Source of the DNA: Brevibacterium iodinum ATCC 49514
Lineage (GTDB): Bacteria > Actinomycetota > Actinomycetes > Actinomycetales > Brevibacteriaceae
DNA length: 64,000 bases
Reading direction: 5' to 3'
Assembly: GCF_900169265.1 (NCBI RefSeq)
Contig: NZ_FXYX01000004.1
Location: 62,001-126,000 of the forward strand
A program made the position numbers and the translations under genes. The notes beneath the pieces were generated by a model. It was not told the origin of the DNA. It did not search any database and saw only the letters and a program-made list of their open reading frames with translations. Positions within the stretch are counted from its first letter, which is position 1; the number at the start of each line of letters is the position of its first letter. This document shows positions 52,937-63,434 of the stretch, one piece after another.

Positions 52937-53503
52937 ATGGACATTGACCTTGAGGTCTTCGAGCCTGTCGACACCACACCGGTCGGTCATAGCATCCTCG
53001 ATGCTGCTGCCGAGCTCTTCCGTGACCGCGGGATCACAGCCACCGGTGTCGACAGCATCGTCGAGCGTGCAGGAACCACAAAGAGGACCTTGTACCAGCG
53101 CTACGGATCCAAGGATCGGTTGGTGGCCTGCTACCTGCAACAACGCGCGCACGCCTGGCAGGGCGAACTCCTGGAAGCGTTGACCGGCGCATCCCCAGCC
53201 GAAGGCCTGGACGTCGTCTACCGGCACACTGCCCAGTGGGCGACCGGCACCCCCCGTGGTTGCGCTTTCGTCAACGCATGGGCCGAGATCGGCGCTAGCG
53301 ACCATGAGGCCGCCGATTTCATCCGGGCGGAGAAGGCCTGGATGCTGGCCTTATTTACGCAGATTGCTAGTGGCGACCAGAACACGGGGACCCTGCTGCA
53401 CCTGCTCTATGAAGGCGCACAGGTCAGCGCGTCAATCCAAGGAGACCCGAAGGTGTTCACCCAAGCCTGCGCCGCATCACAGGAACTCCTCGTCCGACGG
53501 TGA
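52937..53503 (+). CDS. TetR-family regulator of the EamA exporter
   Basis: 188-aa regulator. The HTH is SILDAAAELFRDRGITATGVDSIVERAGTTKRTLYQRYGSKDRL; the remaining ligand domain has the common GCAFVNAWAEI pattern of TetR_C groups controlling drug exporters. It is divergent from the EamA gene, with the shared 13-mer in the promoter and again inside the first codons (52975-52987), consistent with autoregulation. Ligand unknown. Confidence 0.85.
   Translation: MDIDLEVFEPVDTTPVGHSILDAAAELFRDRGITATGVDSIVERAGTTKRTLYQRYGSKDRLVACYLQQRAHAWQGELLEALTGASPAEGLDVVYRHTAQWATGTPRGCAFVNAWAEIGASDHEAADFIRAEKAWMLALFTQIASGDQNTGTLLHLLYEGAQVSASIQGDPKVFTQACAASQELLVRR
52975..52987. promoter_or_regulatory. Putative TetR operator copy 2 (intragenic)
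   Basis: A second exact copy of CACACCGGTCGGT, 91 bp from the first and inside the coding start of the TetR gene. May act as a roadblock or looping site. Confidence 0.5.
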
Positions 53504-53591
53504 GGAGTTCTCCCGCACGACGAGACCGAATCGCGTTTCGCTCCTCAACCAACGTGTCCGGTCAGTACACCTAGAACAACAAGGAGAGAAC

Positions 53592-55400
53592 GTGAACAAG
53601 CGCTTCCTCGCGGCCGGCGCCTCTGTGGCTGCCGCTGCAATGGTGCTCACCGCCTGCACACCCCCTGGCGGAGGCGACGACAGTGAATCGTCGAAGAACT
53701 CCCAGCTGAACATCGGCTGGAACGAATCGTTCCGATCGATGAACACACAGACTGCCAATGGCAACGCTGTGTCGAACGCCATTCTCACGTACATGATGAA
53801 TGACAACTTCGGCTACTACGACGACAACCTCGAGGTCCAGGACGGCGCGCTTGGCAAGCTCGAGAAGGTTTCAGACGACCCGTTGAAGATCAAGTACACC
53901 TTCAACGACGAGGCCAAGTGGTCGGACGGCACCCCTGTTGACGCAGCGGACCTCGCTCTGACCTGGGCGGCCACGTCGTCGAACTTCAACACCGTCGAAT
54001 CGAACAATAAAGACGACGGATCGGTGAAGGAGAACGACGCGAAGACGGTCTATTTCGACTCGGCGTCTATCGGCCCTAAACTCGTCAAGGACTTCCCCGA
54101 GATCTCTGACGACGGTAAGGAAGCCACTTTCGAGTTCTCCAAGCCGTTCGCTGATTGGCAGACCGGATTCGCCGGCATCGGGCCCAACGGAGTGGGCGTT
54201 CCCTCCCATATCGTTGCTAAGAAGGCTCTCGGGATCGACGACCCGGAGAAGGGCAAGGAAGCGATCCTCAAGGCCATCAAGGACAAGGACACCGAGAAGC
54301 TCTCGAAGATCTCGAACACCTGGAACACGGGGTTCGACTTCACCTCGATGCCGGATGACGAGGACCTGCTCGTCCATAACGGCCCGTACAAGATGACGAA
54401 GTTCGAAGAGGGCCAGTATGTCACCCTCGAACTCGATGACAAGTACACCGGCCCGACCAAGCCGAAGGTCAACACCGTGACCGTCCGTTACAACGGAGAT
54501 CCGATGGCAATGGTCCAGGCGATCGAGAACGGCGAGGTCGACTTCACCCAGCCGCAGGCGACCGCAGACGTGCTCTCTGCCGCCGAAGACATCGACGGCG
54601 TCAACGTCGATGCTGCCGACGGTGCCACCTATGAGCACGTCGACTTCACTTTCGACAACAAGGGTCCTTTCGACCCCGAGGCCAATGGCGGTGACGAGGA
54701 GAAGGCGAAGAAGGTCCGCCAGGCCTTCCTCAAGACTCTCCCACGGGAAGACATCGTCGAGAAGATCATTAAGCCCCTCAATGACAAGGCCGTCACTCGC
54801 GACTCCTTCAATCAGGTTCCCGGCTCCCCAATGTACGACGAGATCGTCAAGGGCAACGGTATGGAAGATCTCAAGGAAGTCGACGTCGACGGTGCGAAGA
54901 AGCTGCTCAAGGAGGCCGGAGTCTCCAGCCCGACGGTTCGCGTCATGTATGACAACACGAACTCGCGTCGTCAGCAGGAGTTCCAACTGATCAAGGAATC
55001 AGCCGAGAAGGCCGGCTTCAAGATCAAGGACGTCGGCGATGCCAACTGGGGCACCCGCCTCGGCGACGGTACCTACGACGTCTCGTTGTTCGGCTGGCAA
55101 TCGGAGTCGACCGGTATCACTGATTCTGATGCGAACTACCGCACCGGTGCTCAGAACAACTACGGCGGCTACTCGAACAAGAAGACGGACAAAATTCTCG
55201 ACAAGATCGTCGGAGCTCCCGAATCCGAGCATGCGAAGCTGTCCACCGAGTTGGAAAAGCAGCTGACCGAGGACGCTTTCGGCGCACCGCTGTTCCAGCA
55301 TCCAGAGCTCGTCATTTACCGGGACAAGCTGAAGAATGCCAAGTCGACTACTGTTTCGCCGACAATTTTTTGGAACTACTGGGAGTGGGAAGTCAACTGA
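53592..55400 (+). CDS. Oligopeptide ABC transporter substrate-binding lipoprotein (OppA/DppA type)
   Basis: 602-aa family-5 extracellular solute-binding lipoprotein. Signal peptide with lipobox LTAC, then YTFNDEAKWSDGTPVDAADLALTW, the family signature, and TVRYNGDPMAMVQAIENGEVD in the mid-domain. The GTG at 53592 has AAGGAGAG upstream; the longer frame to 53256 lies inside the TetR gene. First gene of a four-gene operon with permeases and ATPase; substrate is likely a peptide. Confidence 0.92.
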   Translation: MNKRFLAAGASVAAAAMVLTACTPPGGGDDSESSKNSQLNIGWNESFRSMNTQTANGNAVSNAILTYMMNDNFGYYDDNLEVQDGALGKLEKVSDDPLKIKYTFNDEAKWSDGTPVDAADLALTWAATSSNFNTVESNNKDDGSVKENDAKTVYFDSASIGPKLVKDFPEISDDGKEATFEFSKPFADWQTGFAGIGPNGVGVPSHIVAKKALGIDDPEKGKEAILKAIKDKDTEKLSKISNTWNTGFDFTSMPDDEDLLVHNGPYKMTKFEEGQYVTLELDDKYTGPTKPKVNTVTVRYNGDPMAMVQAIENGEVDFTQPQATADVLSAAEDIDGVNVDAADGATYEHVDFTFDNKGPFDPEANGGDEEKAKKVRQAFLKTLPREDIVEKIIKPLNDKAVTRDSFNQVPGSPMYDEIVKGNGMEDLKEVDVDGAKKLLKEAGVSSPTVRVMYDNTNSRRQQEFQLIKESAEKAGFKIKDVGDANWGTRLGDGTYDVSLFGWQSESTGITDSDANYRTGAQNNYGGYSNKKTDKILDKIVGAPESEHAKLSTELEKQLTEDAFGAPLFQHPELVIYRDKLKNAKSTTVSPTIFWNYWEWEVN

Positions 55401-55503
55401 TCCGCGTCTGACGCGATCGGTTCTTCTCCAGCCTTGTTGCTGTGGGGATCACTGTGTGGTCCCCACAGCGGCGTTTTCGGAAGATTGAAACGGAAGCCCC
55501 ATT

Positions 55504-57048
55504 ATGATCAGATTCATCCTCCGACGATTGCTGTCGACGGCGCTCGTGCTTCTCGTCGTCACCTTCGTCCTCTACCTGCTGCTCAACGTCGCCCTCGACT
55601 TCTTCTGGGATCTTCGTTCGAGCACCTCACCGAACATCGAGGCTCTCTACGAGTCGCGTCGTCGTCTCCTTGACCTCGATACCCCTGCGATCGTTCGCTA
55701 CTTCAAGTGGCTGGCAGGAGTCGGCGGCTGCGCCATCGGCCAATGTGACTTCGGCATCGCCTGGAAGTCCGGCCAAGAAGTCACCGAACAGCTGCAGGGC
55801 GCGATCATCAATACGATCAAGCTCATCACCGCCTCGACGATCGTTGCCATCATCCTCGGCATCGCCGTGGGCATGATCTCGGCGATCCGCCAGTACTCTG
55901 GCTTCGACTACTTCATCACCTTCGTCTCGTTCCTCCTCTATTCGCTGCCCGTCTTCTGGGTGGCGGTGCTGCTCAAGCAGTACGGAGCGATCGACATCAA
56001 CAACTTCATCAACGATCCGACCTTGGAATCCTGGTGGCCGATCATCATCGGCTGTGTGGCCATGGGGCTGTTCTGGATGGGTGCGCTCGGCGGCAGCGCG
56101 AAGCGTCGCGTGATCACCTTCGTCGCCGCAGCAGTCATCACCTTCGGCACCATCTACTACATCCTCGCCAGCGGCTGGATGCAGCACCCGACGATCGGCC
56201 TCCTCGGCGTGGTCGTCATCGGCGCCGGTGCGGCCATCGTCATGACGTACCTGTCGACGGGCCTGAAGAACCGCCGCGTGCTCTATGCCACACTCAGCAC
56301 GGTGGCCGTCGGCGCGCTGCTCTACTGGCCGCTGATGAACCTCTTCTACTACGTCGACATGAACTGGCTGTGGATGTTCGGGCTCTTCATCGTTGCGATC
56401 GCCGTCGCCGTCGGCATCGGTCTGGCATTCCGCGGCCCGGATCCCTGGGATACCGCGCGCACGACGAGCTTCACGGCCATCATCGTGGCAGTACTCATCT
56501 TCGCCGACAAAGTGCTGCAGGGCTGGCAGGAGTATTCGGACGACCCGGCCATCAACAATCGTCCGATCGCGACGATCGGTGCATCGGCGCCGAATATCGA
56601 CGGCGACTTCTGGATCACGAACCTCGACTCGTTCACTCACCTGCTGCTGCCGTCGATCGCTCTCGTCCTCATCTCCTTCGCCTCGTACACCCGTTATACC
56701 CGCGGTTCGATGCTCGAGGTGTTGGGCCAGGACTACATCCGCACGGCACGAGCCAAAGGTCTCAACGAACGTACGGTGATCATGCGGCACGCTATGCGCA
56801 ATGCGCTGCTGCCATTGGCCTCGGTCGTTCCCGTCGACATCATCACGATGATCGGCGGCGCCGTCATCACGGAGACGATCTTCGGCTGGAACGGCATGGG
56901 CAAGCTCTTCATCGACTCGCTGAGACAGGCAGAGCTCGACCCGGTCATGGCCTACATCCTGATCACAGGCCTGCTCGCTATCATCGCCAACCTGGTCGCG
57001 GACTTCCTCTATGCCGTCCTCGACCCGAGAATCCGAGTGAACGCATGA
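55504..57048 (+). CDS. Oligopeptide ABC transporter permease OppB, with extra membrane region
   Basis: 514-aa inner-membrane subunit. The N-terminal part (MIRFILRRLLSTALVLLVV) and the late ATPase-contact loop (GLNERTVIMRHAMRNALLPL) are standard OppB, but the family is usually ~310-340 aa. Residues ~172-370 form an additional block of about five or six membrane helices with a short soluble loop (PIATIGASAPNIDGDF) that I do not find in ordinary OppB. Ends in an overlap with the next permease (ATGA). Confidence 0.88.
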   Translation: MIRFILRRLLSTALVLLVVTFVLYLLLNVALDFFWDLRSSTSPNIEALYESRRRLLDLDTPAIVRYFKWLAGVGGCAIGQCDFGIAWKSGQEVTEQLQGAIINTIKLITASTIVAIILGIAVGMISAIRQYSGFDYFITFVSFLLYSLPVFWVAVLLKQYGAIDINNFINDPTLESWWPIIIGCVAMGLFWMGALGGSAKRRVITFVAAAVITFGTIYYILASGWMQHPTIGLLGVVVIGAGAAIVMTYLSTGLKNRRVLYATLSTVAVGALLYWPLMNLFYYVDMNWLWMFGLFIVAIAVAVGIGLAFRGPDPWDTARTTSFTAIIVAVLIFADKVLQGWQEYSDDPAINNRPIATIGASAPNIDGDFWITNLDSFTHLLLPSIALVLISFASYTRYTRGSMLEVLGQDYIRTARAKGLNERTVIMRHAMRNALLPLASVVPVDIITMIGGAVITETIFGWNGMGKLFIDSLRQAELDPVMAYILITGLLAIIANLVADFLYAVLDPRIRVNA

Positions 57049-58076
57049 GTACTGACAACGACAAACAGAACGCTCTCGCCCTCGACGAAGTCGGGGACAA
57101 CGCGATCGAGTCGAAGGAAACCGAGGGTCTCTCCCAGGGCAAGATCGTCCTGCGCAAGTTCCTTCGTCACAAGGGCGCGATGATCTCCATCGTCGTCCTT
57201 GTGCTCGTGGCCATCTTCGCCTTCAGCGCACAGGGATTTGCGGGAATTCCCGGTTGGTGGAAGTTCAGCCATACGGCGTCCGGGCCCGTGGTCAACCCCG
57301 GCGGAGCCCCGACCTGGTCGTTCGCGAACTTCTTCTCACTCGGCGATCACCCCTTCGGTCAGGACGAGATCGGTCGTGACAACTTCGCCCGAGTGATGAA
57401 GGGGACGCAGATCTCTCTCGTCGTCATGTTCATCATCGGCATCGTCTGCCTGATCATCGGCACGGTCATCGGTGCTGTTGCGGGCTACTACCGCGGTTGG
57501 GTCGATTCGGTGCTCATGCGCATCACCGACGGCTTCGTCATCCTTCCTGTCATCGTGGTCGGATCGATCCTCGGCGTCTTGGTCGGAGGTGCGAACGGCC
57601 CGCTCCTTGGTGTGGCGCTGGGTTGCATCCTCTGGGTGGGTCTTGCCCGTCTCGTCCGCGGTGACTTCATGTCGCTGCGCGAACGGGAGTTCGTCGATTC
57701 GGCCCGCGTGGCCGGCGCCAGCGACTTCCGGATCATGTTCAAGCACATGCTGCCCAATGCTATGGGCGTCATCATCGTCAACACGACGCTGATCATGAGT
57801 CAGGCGATCGTGCTCGAAGCCTCGCTGAGCTACCTCGGCTTCGGCATCAAACCGCCCGGCATCTCGTTGGGACAGCTCATCAGCGAATACCAGACCTCCT
57901 TCGCCACTCGTCCGTGGCTGTTCTGGTGGCCCGGCCTGTTCATCATCGTCATCGCTCTGTGTGTGAACTTCATCGGCGACGGTCTGCGCGACGCGTTCGA
58001 TCCGCGGATGAAGACCATCCCGAGCTGGAGGAAGATGAAGAAGGCCGAGCGCATGGCACAGAAGGAGGCGAAGTGA
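57045..58076 (+). CDS. Oligopeptide ABC transporter permease OppC
   Basis: 343-aa second permease, with a cytoplasmic ~45-residue N-terminus, LRHKGAMISIVVLVLVA as first helix, FGQDEIGRDNFARVMKGTQ (OppC signature) and ERFVD-type EREFVDSARVAGASDFRIMFKHML ATPase-contact loop. The ATG overlaps the OppB stop (ATGA). The stop overlaps the ATPase start by one base. Confidence 0.92.
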   Translation: MSTDNDKQNALALDEVGDNAIESKETEGLSQGKIVLRKFLRHKGAMISIVVLVLVAIFAFSAQGFAGIPGWWKFSHTASGPVVNPGGAPTWSFANFFSLGDHPFGQDEIGRDNFARVMKGTQISLVVMFIIGIVCLIIGTVIGAVAGYYRGWVDSVLMRITDGFVILPVIVVGSILGVLVGGANGPLLGVALGCILWVGLARLVRGDFMSLREREFVDSARVAGASDFRIMFKHMLPNAMGVIIVNTTLIMSQAIVLEASLSYLGFGIKPPGISLGQLISEYQTSFATRPWLFWWPGLFIIVIALCVNFIGDGLRDAFDPRMKTIPSWRKMKKAERMAQKEAK

Positions 58077-59998
58077 TGGCTGAGAAGAAAGCAGACGCCC
58101 AGTCGAAGAAGGGCTCCCCGATCCTCGAGGTCAATGACCTCGGAGTCCAGTTCTGGGTCAGTGACGAATGGTGGATGGCCGCCGAACACCTCGACTACAC
58201 GGTCAATGCCGGCGAGGTTCTGGCGATCGTCGGCGAGTCCGGTTCGGGCAAGTCGCAGTCGAGCATGTCTCTGCTCGGTCTCCTGCCGAGCAACGGCCGT
58301 GCGACCGGCTCAGCCAAGCTCAACGGACGTGAACTCATCGGCATGCCGCCGGAGAAGATGCAGGCCGTGCGCGGCAACGACATCTCCGTGATCTTCCAGG
58401 AGCCGATGACTGCGCTCAACCCGGTCTACACCGCTGGGTACCAGATCGTGGAGACGCTGCGCGTCCACCTCGACATCGGTCCCAGTGAGGCGAAGCAACG
58501 GGCGCTCGAGCTCATGCGGCTGGTGGAGATTCCTGATCCGGAGGATCGGTTCCATTCGTTCCCGCACCAGCTCTCCGGCGGTCAGCGTCAGCGCATCATG
58601 ATCGCGCAGGCACTGGCCTGCCAGCCGAAGCTACTCATCGCCGATGAGCCGACTACCGCGCTCGACGTCACGGTGCAGGCCGAGATCCTCAAGCTCATGC
58701 GCGAACTGAAGTCGAAGCTCGACGCGGGCATCATCCTCATCACGCACGATATGGGCGTGGTGGCGGATATGGCAGACCGCATCATCGTCATGCGCGCCGG
58801 CAAGGTGGTTGAATCGGGTACCGCGGAGGAGATCTTCTACAACCCGCAGCACCCCTATACGAAGCAGCTCCTCGAGGCTGTGCCCCACCTCGGCGCGGGA
58901 ACCGACAGCGAAGCATTCGGCGGCAGCATCGACGATGTCGAAGCCTCGCTGTCCGATATCACCTCCGATCAGGCGTCGCACGCCGATGACCCGGTCGGCC
59001 AGCCGGACGCCGGGGCCGGCGGCGAAGGTCTCTCCGAGGCAGGGGCCGCCGATATGGCCGTGGCCGAGGCGCGTGCTCAGGTGACCGCGCAGGACCGTCC
59101 CGAGATCGAGATGGACTCCACGGAGACGTACTACCATCCCGGTTCGCAGGCGGACTTCTCGAAGCCCTCTGCCCTGCAGCTGCGCGATGCCGCGATCGAG
59201 TACCCCGCGATCGGACGGAAGAAGGCCTTCCGCGCCGCTCACCACATCAATCTCATGATCGCCCCCGGCGAAGTCGTGGGCCTGGTGGGGGAGTCGGGGT
59301 CGGGTAAGACCACGATCGGACGCGCAGCTCTGGGACTGCTGCCCACCGTCGAAGGCGACATGGTCGTCAACGGCACGAGCATCAAGGGCCTGAGCAATAA
59401 GCAGATGAGGCCCCTGCGCAAGGAAGTCGGGATCGTGTTCCAGGATCCCGGTTCCTCGCTCAATCCGCGACTGCCGGTCGGGGAGTCGATCGGTGAGCCG
59501 CTCTACCTCCACGAGGGGATGAAAGGGCCGGCGCTGAGCAAGCGGGTCGAGGAGCTGCTGACTGCGGTCGAACTGCCCACCTCGATGCGCAACCGCTATC
59601 CGCATGAGCTCTCCGGCGGTCAGCGTCAGCGCATCGGCATCGCCCGTGCCCTGACCCTGCGACCGAAGCTGCTCATCGCCGATGAGCCGACATCCGCGCT
59701 CGACGTGTCCGTGCAGGCGAAGGTCCTCGACCTGTTCGAAGGCCTGCAGAAGGAATACGGTTTCGCGTGTCTGTTCATCAGCCACGACCTGGCCGTGGTC
59801 GAACGCATCGCCGAGCGCATCGCGGTGATGCGCCACGGCTACCTCGTCGAGATCGGCAAGTCCTCACAGGTCGTGTCGAACCCCGTCCACCCGTACACAC
59901 AGCGTCTGCTGTCGGCGGTTCCGGTTCCGGATCCGAAGGAGCAGCGCAAGCGTCGGGAGGCCAGGGACGCGGTCCTCGAGGCCACGATGAACGCCTGA
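58076..59998 (+). CDS. Fused oligopeptide ABC transporter ATPase (OppD-OppF)
   Basis: 640-aa protein with two complete ABC domains. First: Walker A GESGSGKSQ, signature LSGGQRQRI, Walker B LLIADEPTTALD, switch ITHDMGVV. Second: Walker A GESGSGKTT, signature LSGGQRQRI, Walker B LLIADEPTSALD, switch FISHDLAVVERIAERI. A ~75-residue Gly/Ala/Asp-rich linker joins them. OppD and OppF are fused, so the transporter needs only four genes. GGAGG precedes the ATG. A terminator follows. Confidence 0.94.
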   Translation: MAEKKADAQSKKGSPILEVNDLGVQFWVSDEWWMAAEHLDYTVNAGEVLAIVGESGSGKSQSSMSLLGLLPSNGRATGSAKLNGRELIGMPPEKMQAVRGNDISVIFQEPMTALNPVYTAGYQIVETLRVHLDIGPSEAKQRALELMRLVEIPDPEDRFHSFPHQLSGGQRQRIMIAQALACQPKLLIADEPTTALDVTVQAEILKLMRELKSKLDAGIILITHDMGVVADMADRIIVMRAGKVVESGTAEEIFYNPQHPYTKQLLEAVPHLGAGTDSEAFGGSIDDVEASLSDITSDQASHADDPVGQPDAGAGGEGLSEAGAADMAVAEARAQVTAQDRPEIEMDSTETYYHPGSQADFSKPSALQLRDAAIEYPAIGRKKAFRAAHHINLMIAPGEVVGLVGESGSGKTTIGRAALGLLPTVEGDMVVNGTSIKGLSNKQMRPLRKEVGIVFQDPGSSLNPRLPVGESIGEPLYLHEGMKGPALSKRVEELLTAVELPTSMRNRYPHELSGGQRQRIGIARALTLRPKLLIADEPTSALDVSVQAKVLDLFEGLQKEYGFACLFISHDLAVVERIAERIAVMRHGYLVEIGKSSQVVSNPVHPYTQRLLSAVPVPDPKEQRKRREARDAVLEATMNA

Positions 59999-60012
59999 GT
60001 GCGCCCAAGCTG

Positions 60013-60047
60013 ACGGCCACCTGCACGCGGAGCGTGCGGGTGGCCGT
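60013..60047 (+). terminator. Terminator of the opp operon
   Basis: ACGGCCACC-t-GCACGC / GCGTGC-g-GGTGGCCGT, 15 pairs and one T-G position around GGA, 15 bp after the operon stop. Its last base is the first base of the typA -10 hexamer. Confidence 0.85.
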
Positions 60048-60052
60048 ATAAT
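60047..60052 (+). promoter_or_regulatory. -10 hexamer of typA
   Basis: TATAAT, a perfect consensus, placed at the foot of the terminator hairpin; the -35 region falls within the hairpin and shows no consensus. Confidence 0.6.
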
Positions 60053-60103
60053 TGTCTGTTGGGTCCGGGCTGGACCAATCTCTCTATCTCAAAAAGGTTC
60101 TTG

Positions 60104-62014
<1,911 letters not shown>

Positions 62015-62066
62015 GCCGGAATCCTCGATCCGGCAGCACCGAATGACCTCGAGCACCCAGGAACCA

Positions 62067-63386
62067 ATGACTGTTACGCCACGCGTCCTCTTCGTGCACG
62101 CTCATCCCGACGATGAGACGATCACGACAGGCGGCACGATCGCCGAATTGGTCTCCGAGGGTGCCGAGGTCATGGTGCTCACCGCCACCCGCGGTGAGGG
62201 CGGCGAGGTCATCCCCGCAGAGCTGAAGCGACTCGAGGGCGACCGGGCCGGTCTCGCCCGGGTCCGGGAGCAGGAGATCGCCGAGGCGATGCGTGCTCTC
62301 GGCGTGCGCATGCACACCTTCCTCGGCGGGACCACGCGCACCTTCGAGGATTCGGGCATGGAATGGGGACCGGACGGTCACGCTCGACCCGCGTCATCGA
62401 TGACCGACAATGCTCTGTGCGCAACTGACATCACGACGGTGGCCAGACACATCGCCGCTGTCATCGACGCCTTCGAACCGCATGCGATCATCACCTATGC
62501 CGCCAACGGGGGCTATGGTCACCCCGACCATGTGCGGGTGCACGAGGCCACGACTGCGGCATTCGACTTCGCCGAATGGCGGACCGGTCGGCTGCTCTAC
62601 GTCGACACCCCCACCGAGGTTGCCCGCCGTTCGTTCGACCCGCACCAGGCAGGCTTCGCAGGCACCGGATTCGCCCCCGTCGACACGATCCCGGCCAAAC
62701 CGCCGGTCGGCCAGATCGTCATCGACCAGGACGTCAGCGCGGTGCTGCCGGCGAAACGGGCAGCACTGGAGGCCCACCGCACCCAAGTGAGTGTCGCCGG
62801 CGGCTTCTTCGCCTTGTCGAACGGTGTGGGTCAGAAGATCGGCGACCGTGAATACTTCTCTATCGGAGCCGGGGCGCCGATCCCGTCCGAGATGCTCAAC
62901 GCCGGTTTCGCCCCGCACGTGCTCACCGGCCTCGACATCGCAGCTGTCGAAGCTCAGGAGAATACAGCGGCTCAGCCCCTGCGACGAAGTCGCGCACCGC
63001 GGAAGCCGGGAATCTTCGCCTACCTCCACTCCGCTGTGCTCGGACTGCTCATCGCCTTCCTCGGCACCATGCAGCACCTCAACGTCACGGTGGTCAACCT
63101 CGGTGAGACCCCGATCATCCTGCCATGGGGGCTCGTGCTGGCCCTGGCTCTGGCCGCGGCCGGGCTGTGGCACCTGAAGTCGATGTATCGCAGCAGCGCT
63201 CCGATGTTGGTCGCCGCCGTGATCATCGCCGTACTGTCCTTCGTCTTCGGCCAGCCCAAGTGGCTGCCCGGCGCCGATATGATCGTCACCGGACTGCTGC
63301 GTTCCGTTGTGTGGCTGCTCGGACCGATGGTCCTGGCTGCTGTCTTCTCCTTCATCAACGTGCGCGGGCACGATCGCACTCGCTAG
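62067..63386 (+). CDS. mshB: MshB-type mycothiol deacetylase fused to a C-terminal membrane domain
   Basis: Deacetylates GlcNAc-Ins to GlcN-Ins in mycothiol synthesis. The zinc motif FVHAHPDDETITTGG is at the N-terminus and the third ligand is in GGYGHPDHVRVHEATTAAF. After ~310 residues a hydrophobic C-terminal part (~125 residues, four predicted helices, e.g. LPWGLVLALALAAAGLW and MLVAAVIIAVLSFVFG) follows, which canonical MshB proteins lack; in many actinobacteria a separate small membrane gene neighbours mshB. Total ~439 aa. Start ATG 62067, or 62043. Confidence 0.85.
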   Translation: MTVTPRVLFVHAHPDDETITTGGTIAELVSEGAEVMVLTATRGEGGEVIPAELKRLEGDRAGLARVREQEIAEAMRALGVRMHTFLGGTTRTFEDSGMEWGPDGHARPASSMTDNALCATDITTVARHIAAVIDAFEPHAIITYAANGGYGHPDHVRVHEATTAAFDFAEWRTGRLLYVDTPTEVARRSFDPHQAGFAGTGFAPVDTIPAKPPVGQIVIDQDVSAVLPAKRAALEAHRTQVSVAGGFFALSNGVGQKIGDREYFSIGAGAPIPSEMLNAGFAPHVLTGLDIAAVEAQENTAAQPLRRSRAPRKPGIFAYLHSAVLGLLIAFLGTMQHLNVTVVNLGETPIILPWGLVLALALAAAGLWHLKSMYRSSAPMLVAAVIIAVLSFVFGQPKWLPGADMIVTGLLRSVVWLLGPMVLAAVFSFINVRGHDRTR

Positions 63387-63434
63387 ACTCGTGCGAACCG
63401 CACCGAATCAGTCGTTATCGACACCCTCGGGAGA

